The notes under the pieces are model-generated. The model was not told the DNA's origin and did no database searches. It saw only the letters and a program-made list of their open reading frames with translations. Below, one piece after another: positions 31,565 through 43,991 of a DNA stretch of 64,000 nt (position 1 is its first letter; every line of letters begins with the position of its first letter). The position numbers and the translations under genes were made by a program. The stretch is from Aplectana chamaeleonis (lineage: Eukaryota > Nematoda > Chromadorea > Rhabditida > Cosmocercidae): NCBI GenBank assembly GCA_029168955.1, contig JAPDOI010000289.1:807001-871000 (forward strand), in the 5' to 3' direction.

Positions 31565-32494
31565 CTATAGATCTTCGTGCGTGAATTCTGGAAATATAGA
31601 ACGATCAGGTCCAGAATATACATTGAAGAGGAGAAATGTGCAGCAAAGCCCAATGTGTAAATACAGAATGACTTTACGAACGTTTGCTATGGGGAAAAAC
31701 AAAGAATAGACAAAAAAAACGATAAGAGAGAGAAGAAAAAGACGAGTTCGATTAATATTGGTCATGAAAAAGTCAGCGATGACCGATATCGATAGTTTTT
31801 CATCCGTAATGGGGTCACCCCCCATGCTCAACACGCGCGCTCCTAGTTTCGACGCGGCTCGCCCCATCCAGAGATTGACGATAGCATTTGCAACCATGAG
31901 AGCCACCCGCGGCGACCTCGGTCATGGGTCGAGCGCGTTCGAGATGGTGACGGCGCTGGAAGGGTTTCTGCCAAGTTTCATAGAATTATGACCTTCTATA
32001 CCGAAGTTCTTGTCAATATTCAATTGTTTCATCAACTGTTTGGAACTGAGCCACGTGACAGTTGAAGGAACCTGTCGAGGTTGCAAATTTCCAGTAAAAC
32101 AACAGGCTAAACTGGCCTTGGGAATGCCCCAAATCCTACATGTCGCTCGTGGCGCAGCAATCCAGGCAAGTGTGGTAGTGGGGAGGAACGGACACATCAG
32201 ACATGGATCAGTGAACAAAACGTTGGGATAGAGTGGGTATAGGTATGTATATAAAACGTTCGGGATGGGTTTTACCAAGTTTGAAAGTTCTGGAATTAAT
32301 TTATAACAATTGGAAACTATTTCAGCAAGCTCTGTGAAGGCGTTGGAACGTTTTGGCTGAGCCCGAGTAAGTTCTAAACAAGGGTTCAGAATATTTTCAA
32401 AATTGAAAAACTTTTCCAAGATTTTAGGACGCTTTTCAGTTTGCCGTGATTGAAAAGCTCCTTCAAAAATGAAATCAAGAAAAGAAATGATCAT
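31565..32494 (-). pseudogene. Unrecognised 309-codon frame with one internal stop
   Basis: Two open frames are in the same phase and separated only by a TGA at 31,922-31,924. The N-terminal part (191 codons) contains LIPELSNLVKPIPNVLYTYL and a Cys/Pro-rich middle; the C-terminal part has two hydrophobic segments (LFLLSLIVFFVYSLFF and ILYLHIGLCCTFLLF) compatible with membrane helices. I do not recognise a family. It could be a gene broken by one substitution, two exons whose splice sites I cannot see, or chance within a repeat. Confidence 0.35.
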
Positions 32495-32706
32495 TCGTCT
32501 CCTTCGAAGGATCGCTAGTCACAGACTCTTCAGAGGTGGTGGTGGGGCGGGGGGAGGGGGGGGGGGCAATTCAATTCCGCTCGTAAGATTTGGTCAGTAG
32601 GCGGGCGAAGGCGCGTTCTCGTGTCCTTTTCGTTTTTTTTTGGAGTAACTCACTTTCAACTTTGAGCGAAGCGAATCTAGGGCGAAATTCATGATCCTGG
32701 CGTTAA

Positions 32707-33182
32707 AGGCAGTGTCCACGATAAATTTCGTCCTCGGTTTTTGGCCGGAAATCGAAAGTTCAGAGTCTCATTGGAGCACTGGGCTCGAAAGAACAAACCA
32801 AAACGAGCCAGAAAGAGCTCCATACGGCTCCGAAGTCCGCTCGCGCTAGCCCTTCCGCTCGCGGTCGAGTTTCTCGACGTGAACAAAGGAGCACTCGAAA
32901 TCGTGAGTTGAGCGATGGTTTCCGATCAAAAGCCCCGTTCTTCCCTTCTTTCTCGACTTCTCTCTTTACTCAGGTCAGCTCGCATACATCGGCTGCAAAA
33001 GACGGAAGTTACAAGCCTCGGAAAACTCGTCCACAATGCTTCTCTAGCTCAATTTTTGAGGGACCATAACTCTGATCCCAGAAGGTCGTGTACGATTTCA
33101 GACACATCGTTGGAATCGGCATGGGACCGTTTTTAAGATAGGCTAAGAAACAGAAGAACGATTTTCATCGTGGACACTGCCT
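32707..33182. mobile_element. TTAA MITE, copy f (476 bp)
   Basis: Termini AGGCAGTGTCCACGAT and ATCGTGGACACTGCCT, with perfect TTAA on both sides (32,703-32,706 and 33,183-33,186). The first half matches copy g at 50,587. Confidence 0.9.
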
Positions 33183-33205
33183 TTAAGAGCTATCCAATAT
33201 GTAGT

Positions 33206-33389
33206 ATGGCCTTTGTTGGGGTTTCGTTGAGAACTAAAGCAGTTTGGCAGTCAGCGAACTCTCTGTAGACGGTACCGTGGGAAGGGAGCATGGCCGCCTC
33301 TGCCTGCGCTCTCCTGTATCTACCGTACATAGAGAGCTGCCAGATTGCCAAACTTCTTCAGTTCTCAACGAAACCCCAATAAAGGCCAT
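33206..33389. repeat. 184-bp hairpin MITE
   Basis: The left arm ATGGCCTTTGTTGGGGTTTC is complementary to the right arm ending GGCCAT, with about 75-bp arms and a short loop. It lies 20 bp from MITE f. The flank 33,390-33,820 holds only short frames. Confidence 0.85.
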
Positions 33390-33824
33390 TCCATTGGGTA
33401 GCCCTCAAGCCCTCAATGGCAGTATCATGAATATCGCCCTAGATTCGCTCAAAGTCGAGTTTGAAGCGAGTTTCTCAAGAAATACGAAAAAAAAGGCCAA
33501 AACACGTCCTCGCTCGCATTTGGACCAAATAAGGAAGGGCTCAAGTTTCCTCCCGAACCTCCTCTAAAAGGGTGGCTCAGTTAGAGTTGAGGGTTTGAAT
33601 GAAGAGGAGTGCTCAAGCTCAGAAAATGCTAATCTTCTTTTAAACACTCTATACAGTCTCACTTGAAAGACATACTTACCAAAGTATGCACAGTAGGATA
33701 CATAAGCGAGGGAAAACGAGAATCTCTACCTCATCCTTGTCGTCCTCTGCAGGGGCAGGCTCACTTGGGCGAGGAGCATCAGATTGCGGACCCTGAATCA
33801 ATTTTACTTGTAAATTCAAAAGCA

Positions 33825-35838
33825 CGGGATAAATTTCTGAAAACTTAGCTTCCTGGCAAAAGTGACGATTTGGTAATGTAAAAAAAAGTTTCAAAAATGT
33901 CTTGAATTGGTCTTCAATCATCTTAAAAAATGATTTGGCGTAAAATAGCCTGAAGTAGTAAAAAAGCTAGGAAATGAAGTGAAATAACTAAAAATACGAT
34001 TTGGCGGTCAATAATAAACTAACTAGCGATAAGTAAAGACAGAGGGATCAGATTTCACAAGCTTCTTCGTTAAACTTATCAAAGCAAAATCAAGCGCGAT
34101 ATTATATGGAGCGTGGCGTTCACCTAGCTTAATCTATGCTGATTCCCTTATTACAGATTTCGAGAATGGCTTAATGTTTCCGTTGCGCGCTTGAATTTGC
34201 TTTGATAAGTTTAACTTAGAAGCTTGTAAAATCTGATTCCTCTGTCTTTATTTATCGCTAGTTAGTTTATTATTAACCGCCAAATCGTATTTTTAGTTAT
34301 TTCACTTCATTTCCTAGCTTTTTTACTACTTCAGGCTATTTTACGCCAAATAATTTTTTGAAATGGTTCAAGACCAATTCAAGACATTTTTGAAACTTTT
34401 TTTGACATTACCAAATCGTCACTTTTGCCAGGAAGCTAAATTTTCAGAAATTTCACATGATTTTCCCGAAGGTTCTCTTTCTGACATGAATTTTGCTCAA
34501 CGATCAAGTCGAAAAGCTCAGAAAATCGTCAAATAAACTCTAGATTCGTGATCAGCGCCCCAAATAACCCACCTGGAATGCTTTTGAGTGAAATCTGTAG
34601 CATTTTTTTAACGCTTTCAGAGGTATACATAAGCGCAAAACCGAAAATCCGCACAAGTCCAAAACGCTATCAGTTTGTGCAAAGTTTGGAAAATGTGCCT
34701 TCACCCAAAATTTGCTCAGTGTGGTAGTTGTGGGCGCTGAACATAAGCATGAGGTCCGTTTCCGGATTCCGCAAACCCTAATGCGCGTTTTTCATAGAAA
34801 AAAAGGCGGGAAATACGGAATTTGGCAGGCTATAACTTTTTTTCGCAGATATCTGTAGTAAAATCCGAGTTCAGATTCGAAGAGGGCGTGCCAGAGTTGA
34901 CTAGAAAACATTTATCAGCTTTCTGATCCGGGGTACACCATGCGAGGTTCCCTAATTAGACCCTCAGCAATCGAGACTCATTGCGGCAGTTTGTGCAACA
35001 GGCAAAAAATCGGTATTATTGATTGGTATTAATCGATAATGTTTGATGAGTAACATTTCCAAACCAAGAGATCCATACCCATCAACAATTACCACTCCTC
35101 ATCGCATTTTGTGCAATAAGCGCGAAATTCAATAATATTGATTATCGATCGATGACGTGTCATGAGTACGAAATCTGACAAGTTCAGTACTTACCCCTAA
35201 TGACCTATGTTAATTGGCTGCAGATCCACCCACATACCCTGCTCTCCACAGCCGTAACATGCCCCAGCAGTTTTCGCGCTCCACGGCTAATTTAGTATGT
35301 AAACCCATGATTTCGAGGTACCCTTCATAGTTAAGGTATCAAGTTCAAATTGGAATAGGAGCGACCTGCATCCATTTCCAGCCTCCTGTCCAAAAATGAG
35401 CTTCCTAGCTCAATTTTAAGTAAACCCACAGGTTGATGAACGCCAACTGAAAAAAGAAAAGGAGATTAACTCTGAAATTGAGCGGTTTTTTAAAATTTTC
35501 TCGAAAACCAGCAAACCATTCCAAACCATTCTCGGGGGATATCACCAACTTTTTGCGCTCTTTTCAATGCCATTTGGAGCTAATTTCTAGGTTCACTCTG
35601 AAGGTAGATTTCGAAAAAGCGGTTCCGCGCGTGGCCAGTTCGAAACCAAATCTGAGGCGGCATTAAGAATCACGGTAGCGCGCGCTATCACTGATTTCGG
35701 GCTGCTATGCACGTCGGTGTCTCATTCTTCACATACTCCCTCCTCCGCTTAGCGCGTTTGCGCTTGTTCTGGCGCGCGGCACCTCGATACTTAATACCGG
35801 CTCTGGTGCGCGCTTCGCGCGCACCACAATTTGAAAAG
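33825..35838. mobile_element. Large inverted-repeat element, copy 1
   Basis: About 2 kb that reappears in opposite orientation at 55,591-58,192. It contains a palindrome (arms about 33,825-34,110 and 34,165-34,460). It also holds the CAAATAACCC motif and a GC-rich end CGCGCGCACCACAAT near 35,833. No transposase is visible. Short insertions distinguish the copies, for example about 35,720-35,800, present only here. Confidence 0.8.
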
Positions 35839-36465
35839 ACAGTTGTGCGCTTAGATATGTATTTCTCCTTCAGAGTCGGCGATCTACAGGACTGAAGCAA
35901 GTAGCAAGAGTCTCAACCAGGACTGCGTGTAAACGCTTTTTTGTATATTATATTACTTTCTGTTTGCAGCTTCTTGACGCGGAAACCGTAGGAAGTTGAA
36001 CAGTTGTTGGGCTTCTATAGAATACAAACTTCCGCGCAAGCGTTTATGTTCTGAAATGAACCGGAAGCTTCTCTTCTAAAGAGATGAGCGAAATTTTCTC
36101 CGATTATGCTACGATTTGATGAAAAGTTTCTTTGGATTTTTGGCTAATACAAACCTCTTCTTGAGAAGAATGGAGAAGAAACGCTACGTGTTCGAGAATA
36201 GGTATATCTGTAGAAAGTGCGCCTATAGTGAAATTACCGAGACCATACTGCCGCCTCACACGGTCGAGTTTGATCTCTGCTCAAGATTATGTATTACAGT
36301 TACCCATTCTGGGTGGTCGAAAATCTTACAGGACTTGCCAGAGGGGATGGGAACGCTCACGCGAACAACTACTGGCCCCCACAAGTTGAGAGCATCGTTT
36401 GCGAGAAAAACCATCTTCCATTTTTAGGCTTACAAGTGCTAGTTATTAGTTTCTTGAGGTACACC
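35839..36465. other. No gene recognised
   Basis: A plus frame at 36,116-36,427 has no recognisable domain. The last eight bases are the hAT target duplication. Confidence 0.4.
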
Positions 36466-36778
36466 CAGGGTCAAGCTCACGGTGGTCCGCCGACCACCGT
36501 GGGACCGAGGGGGGGGTCGTTATTTTTTTGGGAAAACTTTAAATTTTTGGGTGGGGGTCGTTATTTTTTTGACCTATCTAAAATAATGTCTGTATCGCTG
36601 AAAAATTGAATCTTGAGGTGAAATTATTTGGGGCCATGATTATTTACCATGGAATGGTCAACATTATCAATGGAACAAGAGCAGTTTCCAAATAAAAAAT
36701 AGAGTAAATCATCAAGCGTGTACTAGCTCAACATTATCTCGACTACAACATTCGGAGTAAATATTGCTTCGGGGTTTT

Positions 36779-37535
36779 CTAGCTAAATCCGATAGAAGTG
36801 AAGACTGTTTTGTCGCTTCGGAACTTGTTGGGCCACGACTGCAAACTTTGTGCAGAACTGGCAACGGTAGCGTAGGTTTCGCACGATGGCATTGCATCCT
36901 GCATAGCGCAGTAGTTTTGAAGTAAGGCGATTAAGTTCGTAATCGAATCTAGACGTACTGTGATCTGTATCTTGTTTGCGTCGTCTATATATTCGGGCCA
37001 ACCTCTGGTATTGAACTTGGCGTTTGTAGGTTTACACATTTTCAAGCTTTGAAAACTCGCTATTTCACATTGTATCATCTCCAGCAGTATGTGACGATCC
37101 AAAGGATAGGGAAAGTCCTTCTGCTTCCTGCGTTAGCCTCGTCTAATGGGAATATATACCTTCGAATCTGATTGGAATTGCTGGAGTAGAACTCAGTGAT
37201 GTGGGTGCTAACCAGAGCAACAAATGTCCCCTTCGTTACACATTTTACCCAAGACTCGATGGCTAAGAGCATCGATGTCAAAGGTAATGTATTCGGTGTA
37301 ACGATAAGCGTTGCCTTGGTCTCTGATGGAGTGTGACTCCTCATCTCTGTTTTTCTGGCTTTATGTTTCGGGCCTCCGAAACTGAGAGCGTTTCATGGTT
37401 TTGCGACGTCGGAACACTAAGGCCCTTAAATGTCTTAGCGTCATACCACAGCAGGTATTCAGAGATTGGGCCTTCAAAAGAGGTATAGTACTGATCGAGA
37501 AACTCTGTGCTCACACTTTCGTATTTTGAAGGCAT
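36779..37535 (-). pseudogene. Unidentified coding remnant inside the hAT element
   Basis: Three consecutive minus-strand frames (37,535-37,341, 37,344-37,075 and 37,102-36,779) read protein-like sequence. One stretch, KATLIVTPNTL followed by W and later LDEA, vaguely recalls SNF2-type helicases. The frames shift relative to each other and a MITE abuts the upstream end. It may be hAT C-terminal sequence or captured host DNA; I cannot decide. Confidence 0.25.
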
Positions 37536-37986
37536 CGTACGCGGAGAAAATCGTATATTTTTTTCAAGTTTTTGTGTAGCTTGGCCTCTCTAGTGAACAA
37601 AAATGTCGAACGGGCCCACGAAAAACCTTCATTTGTAAAGAAAAGTCAATCGGAACACATTGCAAATACGAATTTGAATTTCGCGCCAAAAACCTTTTTG
37701 AAGTTTTTCTGCTTTTGGAGGCCTCGTCACTGTCATTTTCGGAGTTTTTCTGCATGTGGAGTTCGTACCGTAACTATTTTTCTGGTTGTCTTACGGTCGC
37801 ACCAACATTCTAGGAAAAAGTGCTAGATGACTGGTGAAAATTGGTGGCGGATCTTCACATTTGACGCCTTCCAACCTCATTGCCCAACGTTTTTGAGGCT
37901 CCAAAGTTTACCAGTGTGGTCTACCGGGCACAATCATGAAATTGAGCCTGGAAAATCAAAATTGATTTCCAGCGCGAACGATGCCT
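37530..37986. mobile_element. TTAA MITE, AGGCATCG subfamily (457 bp)
   Basis: Termini AGGCATCGTACGCG and CGCGAACGATGCCT, with TTGA at the left and TTAA at the right. Related ends occur at 16,189-16,196, 52,136 and 53,626. It is inserted inside the hAT element. Confidence 0.7.
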
Positions 37987-38286
37987 TTAAGCTCAAGGGA
38001 TTCTTCATTTTCAAAACGTTATTGTCTCTCAATAATCTTTGTGCAACATTCGCCATATTGCCGCCCTTGTCTGCCATCATGTGGTCGAAATAGCGCCAGC
38101 GAGACACATATTATACTGTGAGACCTTCTTCATATTGTAGTTCCTCTGAAAATAATGTCAGCTGGAATAGTGTGTGGCTCACGTGGTGAAGAACTGGAAA
38201 CATGCGCCCGTCCACGCAGCAGCCACAGCTCTTGCTTTGATACTTTCAGTTGTGTCTTCGTTCGCCAAGGCTTGAAGGCTCCCCCA

Positions 38287-39000
38287 TCAAAACGGGTAGT
38301 TGCGTAGGATCTTTGCTAGCGCTTGCTGCACGCTGGCCAACCAGCGGACCCGATGTACCGCCCCCATTTTGAGGTACGAAAAGTTCATTTGTTCCTTAGC
38401 AAGCCGATACGCGTAGTTGTTCAGAGCAGTTACGACGGAATTCAGTGTATGTGCTGCGTAGACGCTGAAAAAAAATCTACAACAAAACATACTTAGATAC
38501 CTAAAATTTCTTTTAATCATGTTGGGTTCGCACCTGCTCTCATATTTCCATAGTGTTGTCTCGTCATCTACTATGCGCTGAAGTCTTGCATGAACGTCGT
38601 TTATGTGCCCTGTCATCACAGATGCACCGTCGGCACACGGGGCCATCACCTTTCTTATGGCAAACGCGAAGGGCTTGTGAGAAAGACAATTCTGCATGTC
38701 TGCCCATGAATCCTCCTCAATTAGAAAATTCCTGAATGCTTCGGCGATGTCTTCGGAGTTTCGCTTTCTGTTTCTACTAAAGAGAAGTGGAAAGTTACGG
38801 GTGTGTAAGAGGGTGAGATAAACCTTATCAGAAACACAATCCAGTTGAGATCGGTGTCGGTAATGCCATCGGTCAACAGAGGAAAGGGGAGATTGTTCCC
38901 CATTGAATATTTGAGCAAATAAAACTTCATGTGCTGTGCAAATTCTTGACCATACGCTTGGCATATGTGGGATCGCAATGCGATTGAGCAGGCGTCGCAT
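38287..39000 (-). pseudogene. hAT-type transposase fragment
   Basis: The 237-codon frame contains features of the hAT catalytic region: CADGASVMTG (acidic residue and DGA/S motif) at about residue 121, AAHTLNSVV, and HRVRWLASVQQAL near the C-terminus. The N-terminal BED finger and C-terminal dimerisation block are not recognised; upstream sequence to 39,950 is degenerate. It lies within termini and target duplications of hAT type, which agree with the assignment. It resembles the ZNF862/KIAA1586-like branch, inferred from motif order only. Confidence 0.6.
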
Positions 39001-40494
39001 CAGACTTCATTGTCATCACAATAAAAGAGAATTGTTTAGCGAACGATAGAGCTTCCTTGGCACCGATACCAAATACGAGCTAGGATCGAAAGCTTGGTAT
39101 GAAGTCATCGTCCGTGCTAAGAAAATTTGCAGCAGTCTGTGGTAAAACATGAGATTGACACGGTTTTCTGCGCGAACACCTCCTCACCCCTCGTGAAAAT
39201 TATCTGGAGCTTTCAGAATTTTCGGCATTGCAAGTTCTATCTCATCTATCTCTGTTAGGCCCTACAAAGTTGTCGCAAGCTTCAGCAATTGAGCTCTCAT
39301 TGTGTGAATGTCCTCATACTGTTCCCACTTCCTTTTTTGCACCCTTTGCATAAGGTCTGCAAATATTTTCTGCATCAGGTCGAAGCTCTTCATCCGTATT
39401 CTGGGCAGACCGTGACCAGAAATTCGGAGTCGGTAGCGAAACTAAAACTGTAGCTGAATCATCTAGAGCTTTGCTCTGTTTGGTTCACATAACACCCCAA
39501 ACCTTTGGACCCTGAAGCTCTCAGAGGAGGAAAAATATTCCGAAAAATAACACACAAATGCCATTTCTCGCTCCGAAACTTTAGGAAGGTAGCACGCAAC
39601 ATCTCCGTCATCATTTAATACCTTAGCACTCGAAGATTCGAAACAAGTTCAAAATCGTGCAAGCCGAAAGGAAGCGAGTCTAGAAATGGCGGAATGTCAG
39701 TTTCAAAAAAAAAGTACTCGGAACGAGGGTACCAATCGACTGGAAATGTTCCAAAAATAATTTCCAGATAGGTGAAAAAATAACTTTTTTCAAAAACTGA
39801 ACTTCACCTACCCCCCTCCGGACATTGAAAAAATCGGCGCAAAAATCAAAAAAGGTTCGTCTTGATACATGACCTAGTGAAAGATTGGAAACTGTAGACA
39901 TATGTTAGAAAATGTTAACGTCCGGAAACGTCCGGAGATGAGCTCATGGAATCGATTTTGAGCCGAGTTATGGCCGGTCAAAGGTGCGGTGGTCCCACGG
40001 TGGTCCAAAAGCCCCACAGGACCACCGTGGCCAAAAACGGGGAGCGAAGATTTTTCCGGTTTCTGATATGCTTTTCAGCATTCGATCTGGCTGAATTTTT
40101 TGAATATCAGCAGCGCATGGAACGCTATTCATCCACTTTGGAATGGTGAGGCCTCAAAAATTGAAAAAAACCTCCAAAATGATACGAGTCAGTAAAGTCT
40201 ACCAATTTTTTCACGCTTCCCAGAGGGTCGTTTTTTAGCCGCAAAAATGTCCCTCTCAGGGAGGGGGGTCGTTGTTCAGGACGACCCGGACCACCGCTGT
40301 GCCTGACCCTGGGTACATCACTAGGACACACTCTCGAAGCCTTGAACATCAAAAATGCACCGTTCTGATGTTAGAGAGGCAATTGGTTAGAGAAACAATG
40401 AACAAAGAAGGCGGCCGCTCAACCAATTTTCGACATTCGTCTGGCCCTCCGTCCCCCTAATGAGAAAAAAAAACTGATCAACAAATGATATACA

Positions 40495-41440
40495 CTGCAT
40501 ATCATAAAGATAGGACACCTCCTGAATTTGTCGGTCTCGTGTTTGTTGATCTAGATAGATCTTTTTTGTCAATACTACTGTGATCAGGATGTAAGATAAC
40601 CCCCACATACTCAGAACGTCGGAGGGCCGTGTGCCCGGGAATTTCCGGCCAAGGGCGAGCGGCGGGGGCCATGTTTTGCGAGCGGAGAATCATCAGGCGC
40701 GAGGCGGGGGGCGCCGCCAAATTTCGTTAGCTTCTTCCTGCAGGGAAAAATCGAAACAGAGGAAAACATGTTCGCTCGGGCAAATTGCATGACACGTTGA
40801 ACGCCAAAATCCAAGCCGTGCCACAAAAAAAAACCACTAAAAAAACCAATACATTTACCAGTGCCAGAACAATTTTATGGTGACTTCACTGCAGGCACTG
40901 CTGAGTAAGTACATACATCATCGCGCACTTCGCAGGGTGGCAGTAAGGTAAGTTCCCCAGTCTATTGATTAGACTTGAATGGGACGCCCACCATGGGGTT
41001 TGGAAAATTTTGGAGAAGGGTATAGCACCCACCCAGGGTGTGAGAGAGGTGGTTCCCGGAGAATTTTATACAAGGAATCAATCATTTAAGCGATGACACC
41101 GTGGAGATGTTCTGCCCGGGCCCCGCGCCCCTTTCCTAGGATGTCCGGGCGTCGCGCCCATTATGAGTCATGGGGCTGGGGCGGGGACCTGTAGGGCGCC
41201 AGGCGAGGAGGGGGGCTCCGCCTCGCGGAGTGGTGGGTACGGGGGCGCGGCCCACCGACGTTCTGAGTACCTCTTTTGGGTTAGATGGAATGTTTGTGCA
41301 CTTTTCTAGAATGCATTTATGTTTTGAACCGCGTATCAAAAAGATAGGACACCCTTGGATTAATCGGATTTCTCGTCCGATAAAATTGTGCGATCACAAA
41401 TCTGAAGGCCGATAAGCCCTCCTCGCACCTTTACTGCGAC
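40495..41440. mobile_element. AT-rich DNA element interrupted by a TA element
   Basis: The sequence outside 40,610-41,267 matches 51,290-51,555 in inverted orientation. Repeated AAAGATAGGACACC-like motifs near 40,508 and 41,340 face each other and may be its termini. Confidence 0.65.
40610..41267. mobile_element. GC-rich TA-target element (658 bp)
   Basis: Inverted termini CTCAGAACGTCGG and CCGACGTTCTGAG, each flanked by TA. The homologous sequence at 51,440-51,460 lacks the element and has a single TA at the corresponding point, so the empty site is preserved in the same window. The body is strongly G+C-rich compared with its surroundings. A TA duplication suits Tc1/mariner-type transposition. 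No transposase frame. Confidence 0.85.
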
Positions 41441-41528
41441 AAATACTCGATTTGGTATACTTTCGACCAAGCTGATCTGCCTTTGCGAATCGATCTTGCT
41501 CCATTTCTCGGCTGTTGCCTGTTGGAGC

Positions 41529-42347
41529 GCAGAAATCGAGATATATCACCGGCCATTATCTCCGAACCAACGAACTAAAATATCTCAGAAATTCTCCATT
41601 TTATTATTATCAGGACTGTAAAGTAGCCACTCTGGACTAGATAGTTATTGCCGAGCAAAGAAGCCGACCTCAGACCTGCTCACATGAGTTTTCTGGTTGT
41701 CTGCTATAAACTTCAACCTTGTCGCCCCAAAACGTAGGGAAATGAAAGAAGCTGTTACTCTGATATCCTCTGGCATTCGCAGGAGATCATCCGACTGCAG
41801 GCGAACGCAAGCCGTAGACGTCCCTGACGAGCAAATGCTCTGACAGATTTTGGGAGATCAGCGACTGAAGTTGCGACGGCTAAAGTATACAGCTACTTCG
41901 ACTACTTGTGTACAGGCGATGGTTTCTGATAAAAGGAAGTTTTTTCCCGACAGGTCCAATGGCCAGAAGTGCTACTAAAGGAGTTTAGGAAAAGTGCTCT
42001 CCAATTTCGCCCTCAGAACTGCGAAGGTAGATCTCCCATGATCCGTCAGAGCATTTGGACGTCTACTGGTCGCGGTCGTCAGGTGTCGGACGATCTCCAG
42101 CAAGCACGAGAGGACGTGAGAGTGACGTCTACCTTCATTTCCTTATGTTGTCGGGCGACTAAATTGCAGTTTATAGCAGGACAATCTGAAAGTTCACGTA
42201 AGCAGGTCTGAGGTCGGTGTCTTTTCTGGACAACAACTATCTTGTCCAGGGTAGCTAGTCTACAGCCCTGATCTCAACAAAATGAAGAATCTCTTGGATA
42301 TTTTAGTTCGTCGGGTGTGAGCCAACGGCCGGCGATATCTCTCGATA
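41529..42347. repeat. Palindromic element, about 200-bp arms
   Basis: Arms about 41,529-41,727 and 42,152-42,347 are inverted copies (for example CCGACCTCAGACCTGCT against AGCAGGTCTGAGGTCGG). The interior has no gene. Confidence 0.75.
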
Positions 42348-42356
42348 TATGCATTG

Positions 42357-42490
42357 CAACCAGTGGTGTGCGGAATTTTTTAAAAAAAGTTCAGAAAACA
42401 GAAAATCGAGTTTGTCAGAAAACAGAAAACAGAAAGACCAAATGACCAGAAAACAGAAAATTTTCAGAAAAAATACTCCTCGCATTTTAA
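42357..42490. repeat. CAGAAAA-rich element with hAT-like terminus
   Basis: Starts CAGTGGTGTGCGGAAT and continues as repeated CAGAAAACAGAAAA. An inverted relative sits at 51,095-51,182 and ends CGCACACCCCTGG. Both are next to GTTGCAAC-like flanks, so they occupy the same position in homologous repeats. Confidence 0.55.
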
Positions 42491-42599
42491 CTTTTCTCAA
42501 GTGAAGAGAGAGACTGTGATTTTGAATACCTTTGTCATACTTGGATTATAATGTCTACGGAACTGCACAAATGACCTATAAGACAGGCATTCACTCTGA

Positions 42600-43492
42600 C
42601 AAGGGATGACTGCAATCACAAAGTGGAATTTCGAAAAACGATCTTTTGGGAGTTGTAGAGGGCGTAAAAAGGAGCAATTTAAGATTTTAAAATTTCACTC
42701 AGTCCTCACGGGTAGATCAAAAACTACCAAAACAATGGGTTACGGTAGGTAAAATGTCATTCAGTGCACCCTAACCTGTCGAAATCCGCCAAAAAAAGGG
42801 AAACGGACCTCAGATTCGTGTTCAGCGCCCCAAATTACTCATTTGGCGGAGTTTGGGCGAGAAAAAAAATTTCGACCCCTGAACTCCCAAAAATGGCATT
42901 GAGCTTGCATACCCCATGGTGCTCCAAAGATCGAAAAAAATTAAGGCCCAAACTTTGCTCTCGGAGGTTATTTAAAGTGCTCGTAACGAATCTGAGGTCA
43001 GAGTATCGATTTTCGACAGATTATGGTAGATTACGGTGGGTATACGGTAGTTGGGTCAAAGTCTCAGATTTGACTCAAAATTTCTGAACGGGGGTTATTC
43101 GGGGTGCTGAATACGAAATTGATATTCATTTGTCAATTTTGAATTTATTAAGGTAGATTTAGGCCCTCTATGGCATGGCAACTACCGTAATCTACAGTAA
43201 GCCTCAGAGTTTCGACAAACAATCTTTAGATTCGTGTTCAGCACCCTAGATTACCCATACATACAAGTTTTGAACCGAACCCGAATTTTTTTTTCAAACC
43301 ACCCTAAAATTCCCTGATGGGTACCCTTGCCTTGCCGCGATTCTTTGAAAAACGCCTGTAACTTTTTCCCAGAGTGGTTTCTTTTCTCTTCAGGGAAACT
43401 GCGAAGAGCATACTCGGATTCTTCATCCAAAATGGTTCCAGAAAAGTACATTTAATCCAGAATGGCCAGGCTGACTAAAAGCAGTTCCCTTG
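42600..43492. mobile_element. TAA-target element, copy A (degenerate)
   Basis: The right end GTTCCCTTG before TAA and the adjoining 110 bp match the ends of copies B and C. The left end is uncertain (CAAGGGATGAC at about 42,600). Internally it carries the TTCAGCGCCCCAAATTAC-type motif and GGTAGATTACGGTGGG stretches. Confidence 0.6.
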
Positions 43493-43991
43493 TAAGATGC
43501 GTTTCTTAAAGAGTGGTTCGGTTCTATTCAATAAACATTTTGGAATTGATAATGAAACACTTGCTTATAGTCTTGGAGCCATGCGCTAATAAATAAATTT
43601 GCTTCATTGGATTTCGTAGTTTAGGTAAACCCACTTTCGTTTATAATAATTATTTCTGTTGGAAAAATGATTGGTCATTGATCAAGGAACAAGTCCACGA
43701 GGTTACATTTTGTCCGAACTTTTTTTCCAGCGTTATATATCAAAACAAGTCCGACAAGGTGTTTCACCGAATTGAGGACGGTTTTTCTGTGACATATGTG
43801 AGGAGAAGGGTAAGGGTATTCTTGATATTCTAGCAAATGTTGAAACCTTGAAATTTCCATAGCTTCTAACATGGATATAAAACGTTCTTAGTTTATATCT
43901 CGTTATCTCTGCGATATAAGAAAAGAGGCATAAAAATAAGAAACACTGTTAAAACACAAAACAAATAAGGTGAACACATAGAAATGTCATT

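Larger units (their letters stand above)
36466..40311 (-). mobile_element. hAT transposon with transposase remains, 3,846 bp
   Basis: The termini CAGGGTCAAGCTCACGGTGG and, inverted, CAGGGTCAGGCACAGCGGTG are bordered by an 8-bp duplication with one mismatch (GGTACACC at 36,458-36,465, GGTACATC at 40,312-40,319). CCACGGTGG-type motifs repeat near both ends, as expected for subterminal transposase-binding sites. A transposase fragment lies at 38,287-39,000 on the minus strand, and a MITE is inserted at 37,530-37,986. Confidence 0.8.
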
